Shown: piece by piece, positions 1 to 12,904 of the stretch
How the letters are laid out: the number at the start of each line of letters is the position of its first letter
How positions within the stretch are numbered: the first letter of the stretch is position 1
Source: Fratercula arctica
Lineage: Eukaryota > Chordata > Aves > Charadriiformes > Alcidae
DNA: 64,000 nucleotides
NCBI GenBank assembly: GCA_947846985.1
Contig: CANTUZ010000002.1
Span: forward strand, 153,755,889-153,819,888
Direction: 5' to 3'
Program-made: the position numbers and the translations under genes
Notes under the pieces: generated by a model
Database searches by the model: none
The model's input: the letters and a program-made list of their open reading frames with translations, nothing else
Told to the model about the DNA's origin: nothing

Positions 1-3000
1 TTATATCATTTCTCCCTCTCATCCCCTCCTCCTCCTGGGAATATCTACACACAAGAGTCACGATGAGGGCAGCATCCCCTTTGCACTGCAGGCTGTGCAC
101 TCAAGTGTATCCAACCATTTGTCTGAGCTGCTGAAACCATAACAGGGACAGGAATGAGGGGGGGCGGGGGGAACTAGCCCATAAGCTCCTCCAAAAACCC
201 TCCTCCAGTCACTACTGACAGGCAAACTTGCCTTTCTGCTTATCCTGCACTCCGTTTCTGGATCAAAGGGTGAAGAAATGTCAGCCAGAGGCCCCAGAGC
301 AAATGCAGGTGCTGGCTCCTTCCCGGTTCTTATCTTTCAGGAATGGCAAAGGTCTTGCACAGAGATTTCTTTGAATCAGTCTAAGCGCAGAGCCCGAGTT
401 TTGGGAGGCAGCCTGATAAGAAACCCACTGTAAGTGTTGTTTTACCTACCATAGCCAAAATGGGGTCAGCCTGTTATTTCCTACAGATGATGTGCTTTCA
501 GGTTTCCAAAGTCAAGGTGGCAGATAAGTGAGAACTACCTTGTGTTTTCAAGGGTTTGTGACAATTGTAAGCCATAATAATCCTCAGATTCTTGAATTTC
601 TGTGTGCTTTCCTAACAAGCTTGGAGAATTTAGCCACAAGTATCCTTTCTTAGCACACTGCAGTGGGGCTGGTAGAGCTGGAGCATCAGGCTGGGGGTGC
701 CAGTGGCAATGTCCCTCCTGAGGGGGGACCAGAGATGTCAGCTTCAGATATGGCTGTCTTCAATCCAGATTCATACAGGGAAAGAGGGAACTGAAAGATA
801 GTTTCTTCCAGCACTGGTTTGGGCTGCAGTCCTTTTGTGACCACCAGAGCTGCCTCAAGCTTATTCGTGGGCTCTAAATCTAAATTCAGAGGTTGTTGCC
901 ATTCAGTTTTCACCGCTCAACATGGAGCAGAACCACTCCTCAGTGCCTTTGGCCACTCTAGGCGTACAACCTTGTCCCAAAGATTATCTACCTAAATGTT
1001 AAATATGGCCAAAATACCAGCAGCCCACGGAAAGTGATAGCCCATTATCAGCGATGCCAGAAGATACTGAAGGGAATACACAATGCAGCATCATTTGGTT
1101 TACAACAGCCCTTCTGGAAGCACAATGATCTATTGCAGAGTGACTATCTCTGCTCTTGAGTGGATCAGCACAAAGAAAGGTTAAGGCAGCACAGTTAGGT
1201 AATTGGCTGGTGTCACATAAATTGAAGCTTAGAAAGCTGGGAGAAGCAAAACAAAACCAGACCAGAACACACAGCGAGTAAACTCCTCTAAAGAATGCGT
1301 GGAATAAATACTTACCCTTCTTGCAACCTTAATAAATCTAATCAAGATTAATTACTATGTCTTACTTTAAAAATTTTCCCTGCCAAATGTCCATTTTTTT
1401 TTTCTGATAAGTTCCCTTCTGATAGACCTGTACAGCTGAGACAGCCAGGTTTCAAAGCCAAGAGGTTTTTTCTAACACAAAATCCCCAACACAGCCAAAT
1501 AAAAATAGATCCTGTATTTTAGCTCCAAACATCTCTTTCCTGATTGATTTTGAGCTGCGCTAAACACATTCATGTGAAGGAAAAAAATGCCAGTCTGTTT
1601 AATCCATGGCAACAAACCAGCTGAACTGGTTCTCACTGCGGTCTCTGGACACCAAACTGGGCCTTTCCAGGGATCTCCCAGCACTGTGGAGGCGTTGATG
1701 TGGTCAGTTTAACAGTAAATCCACAGATCAAAAAAACGATAGGGGCTTGATTCCTTCCCTGGAAGGAAGACTTCCTATGTTAGTAAATCCAGCTGGTAAA
1801 AGGGCTGCAGAGAAAAAAGCTGTCTGCACCCACCAGTGCCCAGTGGTCCTGTCCTTGTTCAGTGCGGACACTAAAGTACCTGTATGTGCATGTAGAATTA
1901 GTACAGATTGATCAGAACAGAGTGTCAAAAAAATGCTTAATAAAAAGCCTTTCCTGGGCAAGAGATATTAGAGGAACTTCAAGAAACTCATAAATTCCTT
2001 ATTTCCAGTCCTGTGATTAGCCCACTCCTCTCCCTATGCAACAGCCGCCTCCAATACGCAGAATTCAAGCTAACAGTATTATTAAAGAAAATGTTGTGGG
2101 AAGTGAAGTCCTTAAATTGGCATAACAAATATATTCAGGAAAAATGATGCAAGGAGATTTTTTTTCTCAGACAATGCACAATTAGGCTGAGGAACTTATT
2201 ACCATAAGATATAAACTTTAAAGCATGTCATGAAATTCAGAAACAGATTGTACAGAAGACAGTAATATCCAGTATTAATGGCAAACAGTTGCTTTAGAAG
2301 GGCTCAAACCTAATCTTCATGCAAGTTGTACATTTTTTCCCCAAATATTGACAGGTAGGAACCTTCTTTCTGGGCAAATCTCTTGCTGAATCTCTGAAAT
2401 CTCTGAAACTGATGGTGCTGGTTGCAGCTTTTGCTGGGATACTCGGTTAAGTGGACTGCAGGGCTAGGATTGCTCTCATCTGATTTTATCCCTGTAGTAA
2501 CTGGTATCCAGTCCAAGCTGGCATTCTGCGTGTCCCCTCGAGTCAGCACACAGGCACAGGTGCCTCCAGACAGTGAGTCACCCAAGTTCTCCTAGATAAC
2601 AGGTTGGGATGAGCCATCCCTTGATGTCTCCCATGTCTCTCCTGAGAAGAGAGGGAAATTGGAGGTGGGAGACAACTCCGGATTACCATGTCTGCAGGTG
2701 GGTGTGCCCACATGCATTACATGTTGGAGCTCCCACTGCAGCAGAGGAGTGCTAGTCATTGATTCGCATCCCCGAGCAGAAAGAACCATGCAGGTAATGA
2801 CAGGATTATCTTCCTCTTCTCTTCACCTTGGGCCACCCATCAGTTTTGTAGGCGTGCCAGGCACAACTGAGATAACACTTCTAGGCAGAGTAGACTTCTT
2901 CACAAAGGCTGGCCTCCTTTCATTGAGGTTGCAGAACAGCTTTCAGACGTTAACCAAAAAGTAGCTCACCAGCTGGCAAGGCTGGGTTGTAGAGGCTGGT

Positions 3001-3845
3001 TGGAAATCACTGCTTCGGAGCAACTGCAGACCGGCCCTTGCTCAGCACTGGTGGGCAGAGCAGCCTTACGACCAGTGATGGCCATGAGAACTAGAAATCT
3101 GCATCAAAGGACTTGCTCTCAGCTCTGGTTTCGATAAACGTCCTCCTTCTAACCCAGATACAAAGTCAAACTAGCAACAACTTGAAAGGATATCATCTAT
3201 CAGAACTAATAAGCACTAATCTAGCATGGAAGAGATAGCAACCAATTGAATCGACAGGCAGAGAGAGGAACAAAGTCTGGCTACAGCATATTGAGAATCT
3301 ATATAATTATAAATCATAAAACAGTTCACTGCGGAATAAGGATACAGCCACAGTAACAATTGTAATAAATATTTGAAACAATATCTTGATTTGGTTAGTG
3401 TTACAAAACCTGACTGCAACTCAACGCCTTATACCTTCCCCCCACGCCCAAAATAACCCTTACCTGAATCTTCTGTTACTAATCAGAAAGGTTTCCTTCT
3501 AGACAATCAGTTTATTTAAGGAATTGGCAGACGGTTGGCTGCGTGTGTGTGTCACAATTTTGAAACTGTCAGAGCTGCACTTATTCACTAATCATACCCA
3601 TGTACCTACAAGCTACATTTTTAAACTGTATGGATGAATAATCTCTTTGCTCTTGTAAAGGGTTTTTTATGGCTCTTCTAAGCTGTGCATCTATTTTCAC
3701 TTGACTTTAAAGCAATCAATATGCTGGCACAAAGGCTTTGGGATAATTCATAGCAACAATCTGTAGCAACTTACAGACTGATTTGGTTCCTTTAAATTGT
3801 TCTGATCAAAAAATTACTAGAAGATTCCAAATGCCTAGAGTTACC
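1..3845. other. Unique sequence, no gene supported
   Basis: I read both strands and found no CR1 signature, no RNA gene and no open frame longer than about 100 codons. None of the short frames resembles a known protein. A G-rich patch sits near 157-171. The stretch is best described as non-coding intergenic or intronic DNA. Confidence 0.6.
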
Positions 3846-3855
3846 AATAAAAAAG

Positions 3856-3885
<30 letters not shown>
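3846..3885 (+). repeat. Long A tract (A30 at 3856-3885)
   Basis: A pure run of 30 A follows AATAAAAAAG. It could be a simple homopolymer or the eroded tail of a retrocopy, but the sequence immediately upstream shows no recognisable retrotransposon or processed gene. Homopolymer length may be unreliable in an assembly. Confidence 0.9.
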
Positions 3886-3886
<1 letters not shown>

Positions 3887-4137
3887 AAAAGAAAAAGGAA
3901 AGAAAAAATTCTGTGTGTTATAAAATTCTCAGGAGAGAAATTCTGTTCTCCTTAATAAGGATGTAAGTCAAGTATGAACCTTTAGTTTTCATGGAAGCCT
4001 TCCAAATTTCCTCCATGGTGGCAGGATGAGAATTTAGTCCCAGAAGTAAACCCTGCTCAATGTCATGGATTTCAAAGACGTAGGAAAATGAGTGCCAGCT
4101 CTTAGGTCAGTCTCTCTGCTCACAAAAAAACCAAAAC

Positions 4138-4164
4138 AAAAAAAAAAAAAAAAAAAAAAAAAAA
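4138..4164 (+). repeat. Long A tract (A27)
   Basis: A second near-perfect A run lies about 250 bp downstream of the first and in the same orientation, preceded by CAAAAAAACCAAAAC. The 3886-4137 interval between the two runs shows no recognisable element. Confidence 0.9.
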
Positions 4165-5729
4165 GCAAAGAGGGATACAAACTCCTGCGTTCGGCTTTTA
4201 TTGGTGCTTCTTTGTACTGAGCCTTTCGGGAGCCACCTTGGCAAAGAGAAGCAGCTCCGGTTGGTGATGACTCTGAATGTGGAGGCTCTACACAAACCCT
4301 GGAAAGGGAGTCACAGCAGAGCAGTCCCCAGCCAGCCTACTAGTGGGACACCTGGCACCTGTTATTTCTGTGTATGGGAGATTATTGCACTAAACCCACT
4401 GGTATCTGCCTCATACATGAGGATCAAACAAGACATGTTGCTTTTGCTATTACCTCACCCATTGCAAGGCATAAATTAGTCGGTTGATGGATTTTGTTGA
4501 CTAATGTGAGCTGTAAGGAAGCAAAACATTGCGTCTGTGTTGGCCGGGTAACAATGGCTCTTTGTAGAGGCTCTGTCCTTGCCAATGTCTGCAGCAGTCG
4601 TGACACAGGCATTCTGCAGCGTGCACCAGGAGGAGGAAGCAGGCGTGCTTTCAGGCTCTCTGAAGTTTTATCAGGGTTAGCAAGTGCTTGGCAGCACAGT
4701 GGTCTCCCTTATGCTGAATGCAGTGAGGGTTTCAAACCAGTCCTACTAAAGACATGGGCAACTGGTGTAAGGGAAAGGCTGTGCTACTTCCATAGTACAT
4801 CAGACCTTAAGTGAGCTCTCAGGGCATGGCCAGACATTGCAGGAGGTCCAAGCAGTGAGGAGAGATGATTTTCCTTCTCCTGTATATGCACAGAGACCTC
4901 CACACCTGCCTGTTCCCTCCCTTTCTTCATCCTCTCTACTTGTCCTGGAGAAGAAGAGGTGGAGCTGAGAAGGGAGGATGTGTGTCAGAGATTTGGCATT
5001 TACACACCATCCTTCACCTTGAGCTCCACTGATATTGTGGAGCAAAGGTAATTCTGACCCTCTGGAGATATACAGTAAACAGTTTCTCTACAAAAGTGAA
5101 AACAAGAGTGTTTATTTAAACACTGAGGAAGTTGAGGATTTTAGTGCAGCTCATCTTGGATTTCCACAAATTCTGTATTGAACCATATGTTCAAGAGTAC
5201 TGCCTGTCCTGTGGTTTCAGAGAAAATTTGTGCGGCCAAACAGTGCCGTTCGTTGTGCGCATGGCCTACACAACTTATCTGACACCATAACGATAGTTGA
5301 TAGTGGGCAATACAGCTTTGCTTTTGATTATTTGTGATTTTTACCATTTATTACTGACATCGGCACATCCAAGATAAAGCTCAGCTAGGCTGTACTCTGG
5401 AGGAACAAACCTGGCATTTGCTACGGGGATGGTAGCAAGGGGAAATAATGAGCAAAACAGAGGTGGTGTGTGCCTGCCGGGGCTAATGGGCTGAGTGAAG
5501 ACGAGCTGGAGATTCGCTGCATTCAGTGGGGGCACTTTAGGACTGAGATAAGGTACTGGTAGGTCCCAGATTGATGTGTAAAACCATACTGGATATTAGT
5601 CTCAAGAAACAGGCAGATATAAATGGGAACACATAAAGTTTTGGAATGGGGAACGAGTAAACCTCAGTAAACTGAGAGCGAGGTGAGCTGCTGCCCGGAG
5701 TCCCCCTTGCAACATCTGCAGGTGCTGAA
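4165..5729. other. Unique sequence, no gene supported
   Basis: The open frames here (up to 106 codons at 4494-4814 +) have no motif, no signal peptide and no similarity I recognise. Nothing else stands out before the CR1 fragment begins. Confidence 0.55.
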
Positions 5730-6684
5730 CTGTGGGGCTGAATGTTGACTTAGAAAGAGATCGAGCTGACTTCGCCCTCACGTGGAGCAAGAAGGCAAGG
5801 ACAGATAAAGGTGTGGCTGACATGCTGGAGGGAAGGGATGCCATCCAGAGGGACCTTCACAGGCTGGAAAGGTGGGCCCATGCCAACCTCATGAAGTTCA
5901 ACAACACCAAGTGCAAGGTCGTCCGTCTGGGTCAGGGCAACCCCAAGCACCGATATAGGCTGGGCAGTGACTGGCTTGAGAGCAGCCCTGAAGAAAAGGA
6001 CTTGGGGGTGCTGGTGGCCGAGAGGCTCAACATGAGCTGTCAGTGTGCACTAGCAGCCCAGAAAGCCAATCGTATCCTGGGCTGCATCAGGAGAAACGTG
6101 GCCAGCAGGTTGAGGGAGGTGATTCTCCCCCTCTGCTCCACTCTCGTGAGACCCCACCTGGAATACTGCATCCAGTTCTGGAGCCACTACTACAAGAAAG
6201 ATATGACATGCTGGAATGCGTCCAGAGAAGGGCCACGAGGATGATCAAAGGGCTGGAGCACCTCTCCTATGAGGACAGGCTGAGAGAGTTGGGGTTGTTC
6301 AGTCTGGAGAAAAGAAGGCTCCGAGGAGACCATCCAGTCCTTCCAGTGGCCTACCAGTATCTTAAGGGGGCCTAGCAGAAAGCTGGTGAGGGACTTTTTA
6401 GGATGTTGGGTAATGGTGGGACTAGAGGGAATGGATAAAAACTAGAGATGGGTCGATTCAGACTGGACGTTAGGAAGAAGTTCTTCACCATGAGGGTGGT
6501 GAGACACTGGCACAGGTTGCCCAGAGAGGTGGTGGAAGCCCCATCCCTGGAAGTTTTTAAGGCCAGGCTGGATGGGGCTCCGAGCAACCCGATCTAGTGG
6601 GAGGTGTCCCTGCCCATGGCAGGGGGGCTGGAACTAGATGATCTTTAAGGTCCCTTCCAACCCTAACAATTCTATGATTCTATG
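5730..6684 (+). mobile_element. CR1 LINE, 5'-truncated, 3' end intact
   Basis: This is the 3' part of a CR1 retrotransposon. It covers the C-terminal part of ORF2, the conserved tail (AGGTCCCTTCCAACCCTA) and two copies of the terminal octamer ATTCTATG at about 6668-6684, the CR1 hallmark. The first 80 bp (about 5730-5810) are degenerate but still align in meaning with the stretch around the reverse transcriptase active site. Truncation at the 5' end is normal for CR1. Its wording ([14 protein letters not shown]) differs from the full-length copy at 45-49 kb, so it belongs to another, probably older subfamily. Confidence 0.95.
5735..6597 (+). pseudogene. CR1 ORF2 C-terminal fragment (broken)
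   Basis: The open frame 5732-6244 encodes the post-active-site part of a CR1 reverse transcriptase ([28 protein letters not shown]). Near 6200 a small deletion moves the reading to another frame, which continues as [19 protein letters not shown]. That frame meets a TAG at 6373-6375 just after YLKGA, where the family normally reads on. The ancestral stop is probably the TAG at 6595-6597. The catalytic palm motif is too degraded to recognise, so the fragment cannot encode an active enzyme. It is a relic with no expected function. Confidence 0.9.
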
Positions 6685-7209
6685 AAACTGTGATCATCCC
6701 AGGGACCCGGAATGAGGATAGCAAGAAAGCCCCACCTGTCTGGGAAGCAGAGGAGTTATTGCACAGTGAGAAGCTTTTATGGGCACAGTGGTTACATCAA
6801 CTTTAGCAGATTGATTATGTTGTATTGTTGGGCAGTAAGAACAACTGGTGTGGGACATCTTACATCCATGCTGCTGATGTCTTGGTCCCTAAGTGTCTGA
6901 AACTGCATGGCTCCATGTACAAACCCTGCCAGGAATGGTGCCTGGTTGGTGTTAACTGCTCAGCAGCACCTGGGAATGGTTTGGGAAGCTGTTAGTTGCC
7001 CCCAATCTGAATCAGACCAGGAGCCACTGTAATCATTTAACAACACAGACAGCTCCATGCCAGGTTGGGGATATTCCCTGTATTGTTTAATTTTCAAATA
7101 AACTAATGATTCCTGAGAGTAGCCTTGGTTTGGTATGATGAGCCTCGAAGTGGCTTATTTCTGTAGTCTTGCTCTTACTATACATACGTTATTGCTACTG
7201 CTCTTAAAA
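6685..7209. other. Unique sequence, no gene supported
   Basis: This is flanking DNA downstream of the CR1. One short frame (6712-6900 +, 62 codons) has no recognisable feature. Confidence 0.5.
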
Positions 7210-7239
7210 AACCAACCAACCAACCAACCAACCAACCAA
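7210..7239 (+). repeat. (ACCA)n microsatellite
   Basis: About seven tandem copies of the tetranucleotide ACCA (equivalently CCAA) occur, followed by an A-rich stretch. The repeat is likely length-polymorphic. Confidence 0.95.
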
Positions 7240-9807
7240 ACAAAAAACCCCCAGCCCAAACAACTAAAATGAGCACAGAAGCAAAACACCCTCCTATTTG
7301 ATCATGGTAGTTAATAAGCTGTGAAAGAAATGTATTCCTAAGAACATGCATTAGAAATATCGTCTCTTTTTGGATTAGTCAGCTGTCCACTAATTGGTCA
7401 TGATTTCTAGAAAAATCAATCTGTTAGTCACAGGCACCTGACAAATAGTTTGCATACAATAAAGCTTAGCATGGGGGATTTGTCAGCTGGTTTGCACACA
7501 GTTCATTATTCACTGTATCGTGTGACCAACCACTTCTAACATGTGATACAATTCCTTCTCTTTATTTACACTGAGAAGGTATAAACAGGAGAAAACCAAA
7601 TGGATACATATCTATATACAAACATATATGGTAGTAACAATGCTAAATAACTAACTCTAATTCTACAAATGTTCATTTTTGCAAATCCCCAGGTATCTTT
7701 GAAAAGACATCTGAATAATTAACAGCGATGACTCACAGCACATGGTCATGAGCATGGCCTTCTATTTATAGCAATATTTCTAAATTCATCTTCTTAATAA
7801 GAGCAGTAGCAGCTGCAAAAAAAAAAAAAATCAGCACATTAGGCATTCCTTTGGATAAACTCATACATGTAGTAGCACTTTTCTTCATTGTCGCTGCTCT
7901 CAATCCATGAGAAACTCATGGGAAGAAAAATGTAATAGCAAGACTCCAAATTTTTCAAAGTCAACACAGGTAGTTAGCCACTAACATGCTCATTGAAATT
8001 AATGAGTTGTGTGGCTAAATTCCCTACAAAGCTTTGAGACTAACTAAACAAGATGTTTTTAATCTGTACACAACTGCAGGACTAATTCTGATAGACCAGC
8101 CAAGATTCTCAACACAGAGATTTTTGTTCCACATTCCCTCCTCTTTCTTCCACTTGTCTAACCTTTCTGTGCTCTGCCTCAGCATTCTGTTCATGTGCTA
8201 AGTAATGTGTTTTCTTATATCAGATACTGTGGTCTTGTATCACTTTATCTCAATTTTAGGGGCAATCAATTGAAGTTATAGAGAGATATAAGGCCTCTGC
8301 ATCACCCCGCTATCAGATCCACTTTGCTGTTTATCAATTAAAGGTCAGACACAGGTTAGTGAGAAAAAAACTCTCTGAAATGCTGGTCTGATAGCATTAT
8401 TACAGCTTGTGCTTTGGAATGGGTTAGCAATATGTCAGCTGTGTAGCACAGTGTATAGAAATGGAAGAGAAATGTAGGTTTCGATGCTAAGAAATAAACT
8501 CTTTAGCTAAAAAAGACATAGATAAATATGCATTTCCAATGTTTTGGGGACAAATCTTTTGTTAGAAAAAGGGAATTCTGATATCACTGCTTCCACTGAT
8601 TTTGCTAAAAGGGGCAGACAAATATTTGTATGGGAGATATTTGGCTTTGCTGGTGTTGTCAGGGTTCTGCTAGATGAAAGCAGCTGGAACAGCCCCCATT
8701 GTTGAAAAAATTGCCATGGGGCTTATTTGCAAATCTCACTCGATCTACAGGCAGGCCAGGGCCATCTGTACAAAGCACAGATGCCTCTGCTGCAGAGTAT
8801 CAGCAGCTCCAGCCTCATCCCTGGCAGGGATGCTGCCACCATGTTCTCCTGGCCAAAATACCCTCAGAAGAGGGAACCCAGCCCACCAACAAGAAATGAG
8901 AAGTTGTGTCACTTTTTCTTCTTAAACTCCATTATGTTGGTCACACTGGTGGGCACTGGACTCAACCCCATACCATTGCCCTAAGCCTCAAGCGCAGCCT
9001 TTGGGGCCAGTCCTGGTGGTCATCCTCCACCATGGAGCTGCAACTGCCTGCAGTGCCCAGGACCGACTTCATGACAGCCCTTTAGAGCACCTGTGACAGG
9101 ACTGATCATGACGAGCCCCCATCCCTCTTCTTCACACCTCAAAACACCATAAGAGGTGAGGGAGGCATGATTTACCCTTACGAGCGCTCTGTTAGTATGT
9201 CCCTGCCACACTAAACCCATCTGAGTGCTTTACAGCTCTGCCTTCAGAGATGTTAACAGCTATTTCTCCTGGTAGTGTCACAGCTGTAGCGAGGAGCCTG
9301 GCACAGGGCTGGACACCACAGTTTGGAGGTGTAGTAGCTGCTGTTAACAGTCCACTGTGTACTGGAGTGTTGCGCCTTTGATACTCCAGGATTTTGTTCA
9401 TCCCTGATCCTCAGACACATAAACCATCAGATTCTTGTGTTTTACCTCAGATTCTCCTTTGCTGTAACAGATGTGATAGCAGTTCGGTGTGAGAGATGGC
9501 TCCTGTTTGTGCTCAGTGGTGTCAGAGCCCTGCTAGGAGCTGGGGAGCAGCGCTGGGACTGTGGGCAGCAGGAGAGCAAACTCCTCCATACTCTGTCTCA
9601 GTCCATCCTGTTACCAGGACAGACACGTGGAAACCCTGTCCCATGGCTCGCTCTCTGTGAACTGCACCCATAGACACAAGTGGAGTATGAGTGCATTTCT
9701 TCACCAGAGGGCTCAGGTTCATACCTTAGGAAGAACAGACAGCAGAAGCATCTTGGGTCGTGTTGGGGAATGCCAGCACCAGAAAATGCTTCCTCTGTCA
9801 TTCCTTT
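7240..9807. other. Unique AT-rich sequence, no gene supported
   Basis: This stretch includes an A14 tract at 7817-7830 and an AT-rich region to about 8650. The more GC-balanced 8650-9700 segment has overlapping short frames on both strands (up to 85 codons), but no conserved domain, no splice-bounded exon and no RNA gene that I can recognise. Confidence 0.5.
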
Positions 9808-10952
9808 CATAGAATCACAGAATCATAGGATTGGAAGGGACCTCTGGAGATCATCTAGTCCAAGCCCCCTGCCAGAGCAGGGTCACCCAGAGCAGGTTGC
9901 ACAGGAATGCGTCCAGGCAGGTTTTGAATGTCTCCAGAGACGGAGACTCCACCACCTCTCTGGGCAGCCTGTTCCAGTGCTCTGCCACCCTCAAAGTAAA
10001 GAAGTTCCTCCTCATGTTTAGGTGGAACTTCCTATGCTCAAGTTTGTGCCCGTTACCTCTTGTCCTGTCCCCAGGCACCACTGAAAAGAGCCTGGCCCCA
10101 TCCTCCTGACACCCACCCTTTAAGTATTTATAAGTGTTGATAAGGTCTCCCCTCAGTCGTCTTTTTTCCAGACTGAAGACACCCAAATCCCTCAGCCTTT
10201 CCTCATAAGAGAGGTGTTCCAGTCCCCTAATCATCTTGGTAGCCCTTTGCTGTCCCCTCTCCAGCAGTTCCCTGTCCCCCTTGAATTGGGAGCCCAGAAC
10301 TGGACGCAGTACTCCAGGTGTGGCCTCACCAATGCAGAGTAGAGGTGGAGGATGACCTCCCTTGACCTGCTTACCACACTCTTCTTGATGCATCCCAGGA
10401 TGCCATTGGCCTTCTTGGCCACAAGGGCACATTGCTGGCTCATGGTCATCCTGTTGTCCACCAGGACTCCCAGGTCTCTTTCCACAGAGCTGCTCTCCAG
10501 CAGGTCAGCCCCCAACCTGTACTGGTGCATGGGGTTGTTCCTCCCCAGGTGCAGCACCCTACACTTGCCCTTGTTGAATTTCATAAGGTTTCTCTCTGCC
10601 CAACTCTCCAGCCTGTCCAGGTCTCTCTGTATGGCAGCACAGCCCTCCGGTGTGTCAGCCGCCCCCCCCCAGCTTTGTGTCATTGGCAAACTTGCTGAGG
10701 GTGCACTCTATCCCCTCATCCAGGTCATTGATGAATATATTGAAGAGGACTGGACCCAGTACTGACCCGTGGGGAGCACCACTCGTCACTGGTCTCCAAC
10801 TAGACTCTGTGCCCCTAATCGCGACCCTCTGAGCTCTATCTTTCAACCAGTTTTCTATCCACCTTACTGTCCATTCATCTAACCCACACTTCCTAAGCTT
10901 CCCTGTGAGGATGCTGTGGGAGACCGTGTCGAGCACCTTGCTGAAGTCGTGC
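9808..10952 (-). mobile_element. CR1 LINE, young 5'-truncated copy, antisense
   Basis: Read on the minus strand, this begins within the reverse transcriptase domain ([12 protein letters not shown], near 10948) and runs to the CR1 tail. It ends in octamers seen on the plus strand as CATAGAATCACAGAATCATA at 9808-9827. The sequence is very close to the 3' third of the full-length CR1 at 45-49 kb (shared [42 protein letters not shown]), so both belong to the same or sister subfamily. Homology stops abruptly near 10950, the usual 5' truncation. I see no target-site duplication. Confidence 0.95.
9851..10950 (-). pseudogene. CR1 ORF2 fragment with two frameshifts
   Basis: The minus strand encodes the second half of the reverse transcriptase and the C-terminal domain in three overlapping frames (to about 10655, 10689-10231, and 10432-9851). 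The first shift is at a homopolymer: nine C here (10662-10670, G on the coding strand) against eight G at the same place in the full-length copy. The second shift, near 10280-10300, reflects a one-base difference in GGGCTCCC. The active-site box reads FANDTKL where the full-length copy has FADDTKL, so one catalytic Asp is replaced by Asn. At 10850-10860 it keeps Trp (WIENWLKD) where the full-length copy has a TGA stop. It is non-functional. Confidence 0.9.
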
Positions 10953-12904
10953 CTGACTGGGGGCCTGTGCTGTAACTGGCATATTGAATGGACTGGTGTA
11001 AGAAAAAACATTTTTTTTCCCACAGTTGTGCTGACTGGAAACTCACTAAACCGGCGTTGTTGCTGAATCTTCCTCCTTAGCACGAAACCGTCCTCTGAGG
11101 TTGGCCAGTCTTTTTGCCAGCCTTGTGTGCAGTTGATTTGAGGAACAAACACCACCACACTGTGGAGGTACTTCCAGCAGGGATAATAGAGGTAGCATTC
11201 ACAGGCCCTTTGCTGTCTGCCATGGGACCTGCGGGAGGTATTTGCTGATGACACTCATCTGGTTATGTGCACTTCGCTGCTAATCCTGAGCTCCACCGTG
11301 CATGACTATGCACGATGTGATATGTTCAGGTGGGCCCTGTTTGGCAGATACCATTAGTCACCATGCTTAGCTTTTTGGAAGTAAGGAAGAGGTTCTGGGA
11401 TCCTTCTGTCATCAATGGCTCTAGGAAGAGACTTTTCTTGTCTGCAGACCCAAAACATTGCAGTCTTTCCCTGAAGAGGCTTGTGGCAGGCTGCAGGGGG
11501 GTTACAAAGCCAGTAAGAAAACCTTTGAGGAGCCAGTTATGGCAAGTGATTGGCAGACAATAAAATGACTCAAAAGAAATTCCTCTTTTCCTGATGTAGC
11601 TGAGGAGGATTGGGTTCGTGGCACTCAGTATTGGGTAAATACTTATTAAAGGGGAGGAAAGGGAAAAAGAAAGCTGCTCAGGGAAGAAGCATCTGACAGG
11701 TAGGCTGGGGAGTGTTAGCGTGGGTGGTTTGCTGCGTTAAAGGATGCCAGCAGTATAAATCGGGATTTAGCTCTGCCAAGCCAGGCAAAGATGATGTCTC
11801 ACTGTTAGTTTGGTTTACATTTTTTATAGAAGCAAATCAGTAAACACAGCCGTACGCATGAGGAAATCTTTTCTTCCAGATGAAAAAAAGTCACAATGTA
11901 CACAGCTGTACCTCAGCCCTGTCTGGTTCTTGATGCCTTTTATGTTAAGGACTGCTATCACTTTGGAAATAGCCACCTAGATTCCTAGAGTAATTCACTT
12001 TGGAATTAATAGAACAATATAATATCAAAATTACTCAAAAGAGTCTAAAGTACTAAATGGAAAACATTATCTTTTCTTCCGGACTTTTGAACCACCCCTA
12101 CAATTCTGCAGCAAGGAGATAATTTTCTATTAGATATTACAGATGAGGCGGTTAAGTTCCATCACATGTTACCGTAACAGCGTCTTAAAGTGAATTATTC
12201 CAAACTGTTCTCAGAATTATTCTTAAGGCAAAGGTTCATGACAAGAGAAGGACCTAGCATTTTATTTTTCCTCTTCTGAAACCATTTTTTCTGCCTGCTG
12301 CCTTCAGTAGTTAATCACTTAAAAGCCTTTGCTAGAAACTGTCTTATGCTGTGCTGGGTGGATTGATAGCACTTGGAACAGTTTTTAGAGCTGGCTGAGG
12401 GGCTGACTATCATGGCAAAGGTCCTGCTTTGTCTTTCATATAGCTACAAATGAGGATTAAGTCTGTTGCACTGAATGACTTTGGTACAACAGTCTAAAAC
12501 CAGTAGCTGACTGGAATGCCATGAAGTCAGCTCTACACTGATTCCCTAGCAGATACTATGACTGACAGATGTCTGTTCATCCATTATTCCCCTTACTGCA
12601 CTGATAAGGATAAATGGGCAGGTATTGTATAGAACTAAATCTTATCATTTATCAGCAAAAGTGCCAGTCTTCTGGTGAGGGACTAATGGACCATATTGGG
12701 ATTTTTGAAGACAATTTCAAATATTTAAAACACAGAATATGAATATCTCAGTAAAGGATATGGAAAAAATCTTCTTTATAAGGGACCAGTTTTGAAAACA
12801 CCATTTCAGAATTGTCCAGAATAAAATTCCTTTGCTCAAAAAGCCAAGACTTAGGCTTGGCAGATCTACCCCTGGAAAAAGCACCTCCAAATGCTCTTAG
12901 TATA
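10953..12904. other. Unique sequence, no gene supported
   Basis: This is DNA upstream (in minus orientation) of the CR1 copy. The minus frame that runs into the CR1 from 11254 is a chance extension through flanking DNA and shows no domain. The remainder, to 12.9 kb, is AT-rich with only short frames. Confidence 0.5.

Noticed and set aside
10950..11254. N-terminal 100 codons of the minus frame that runs into the truncated CR1
   Set aside because: CR1 similarity begins only at about 10950. The upstream part is flanking DNA that happens to be open, so the apparent fusion protein is not real.
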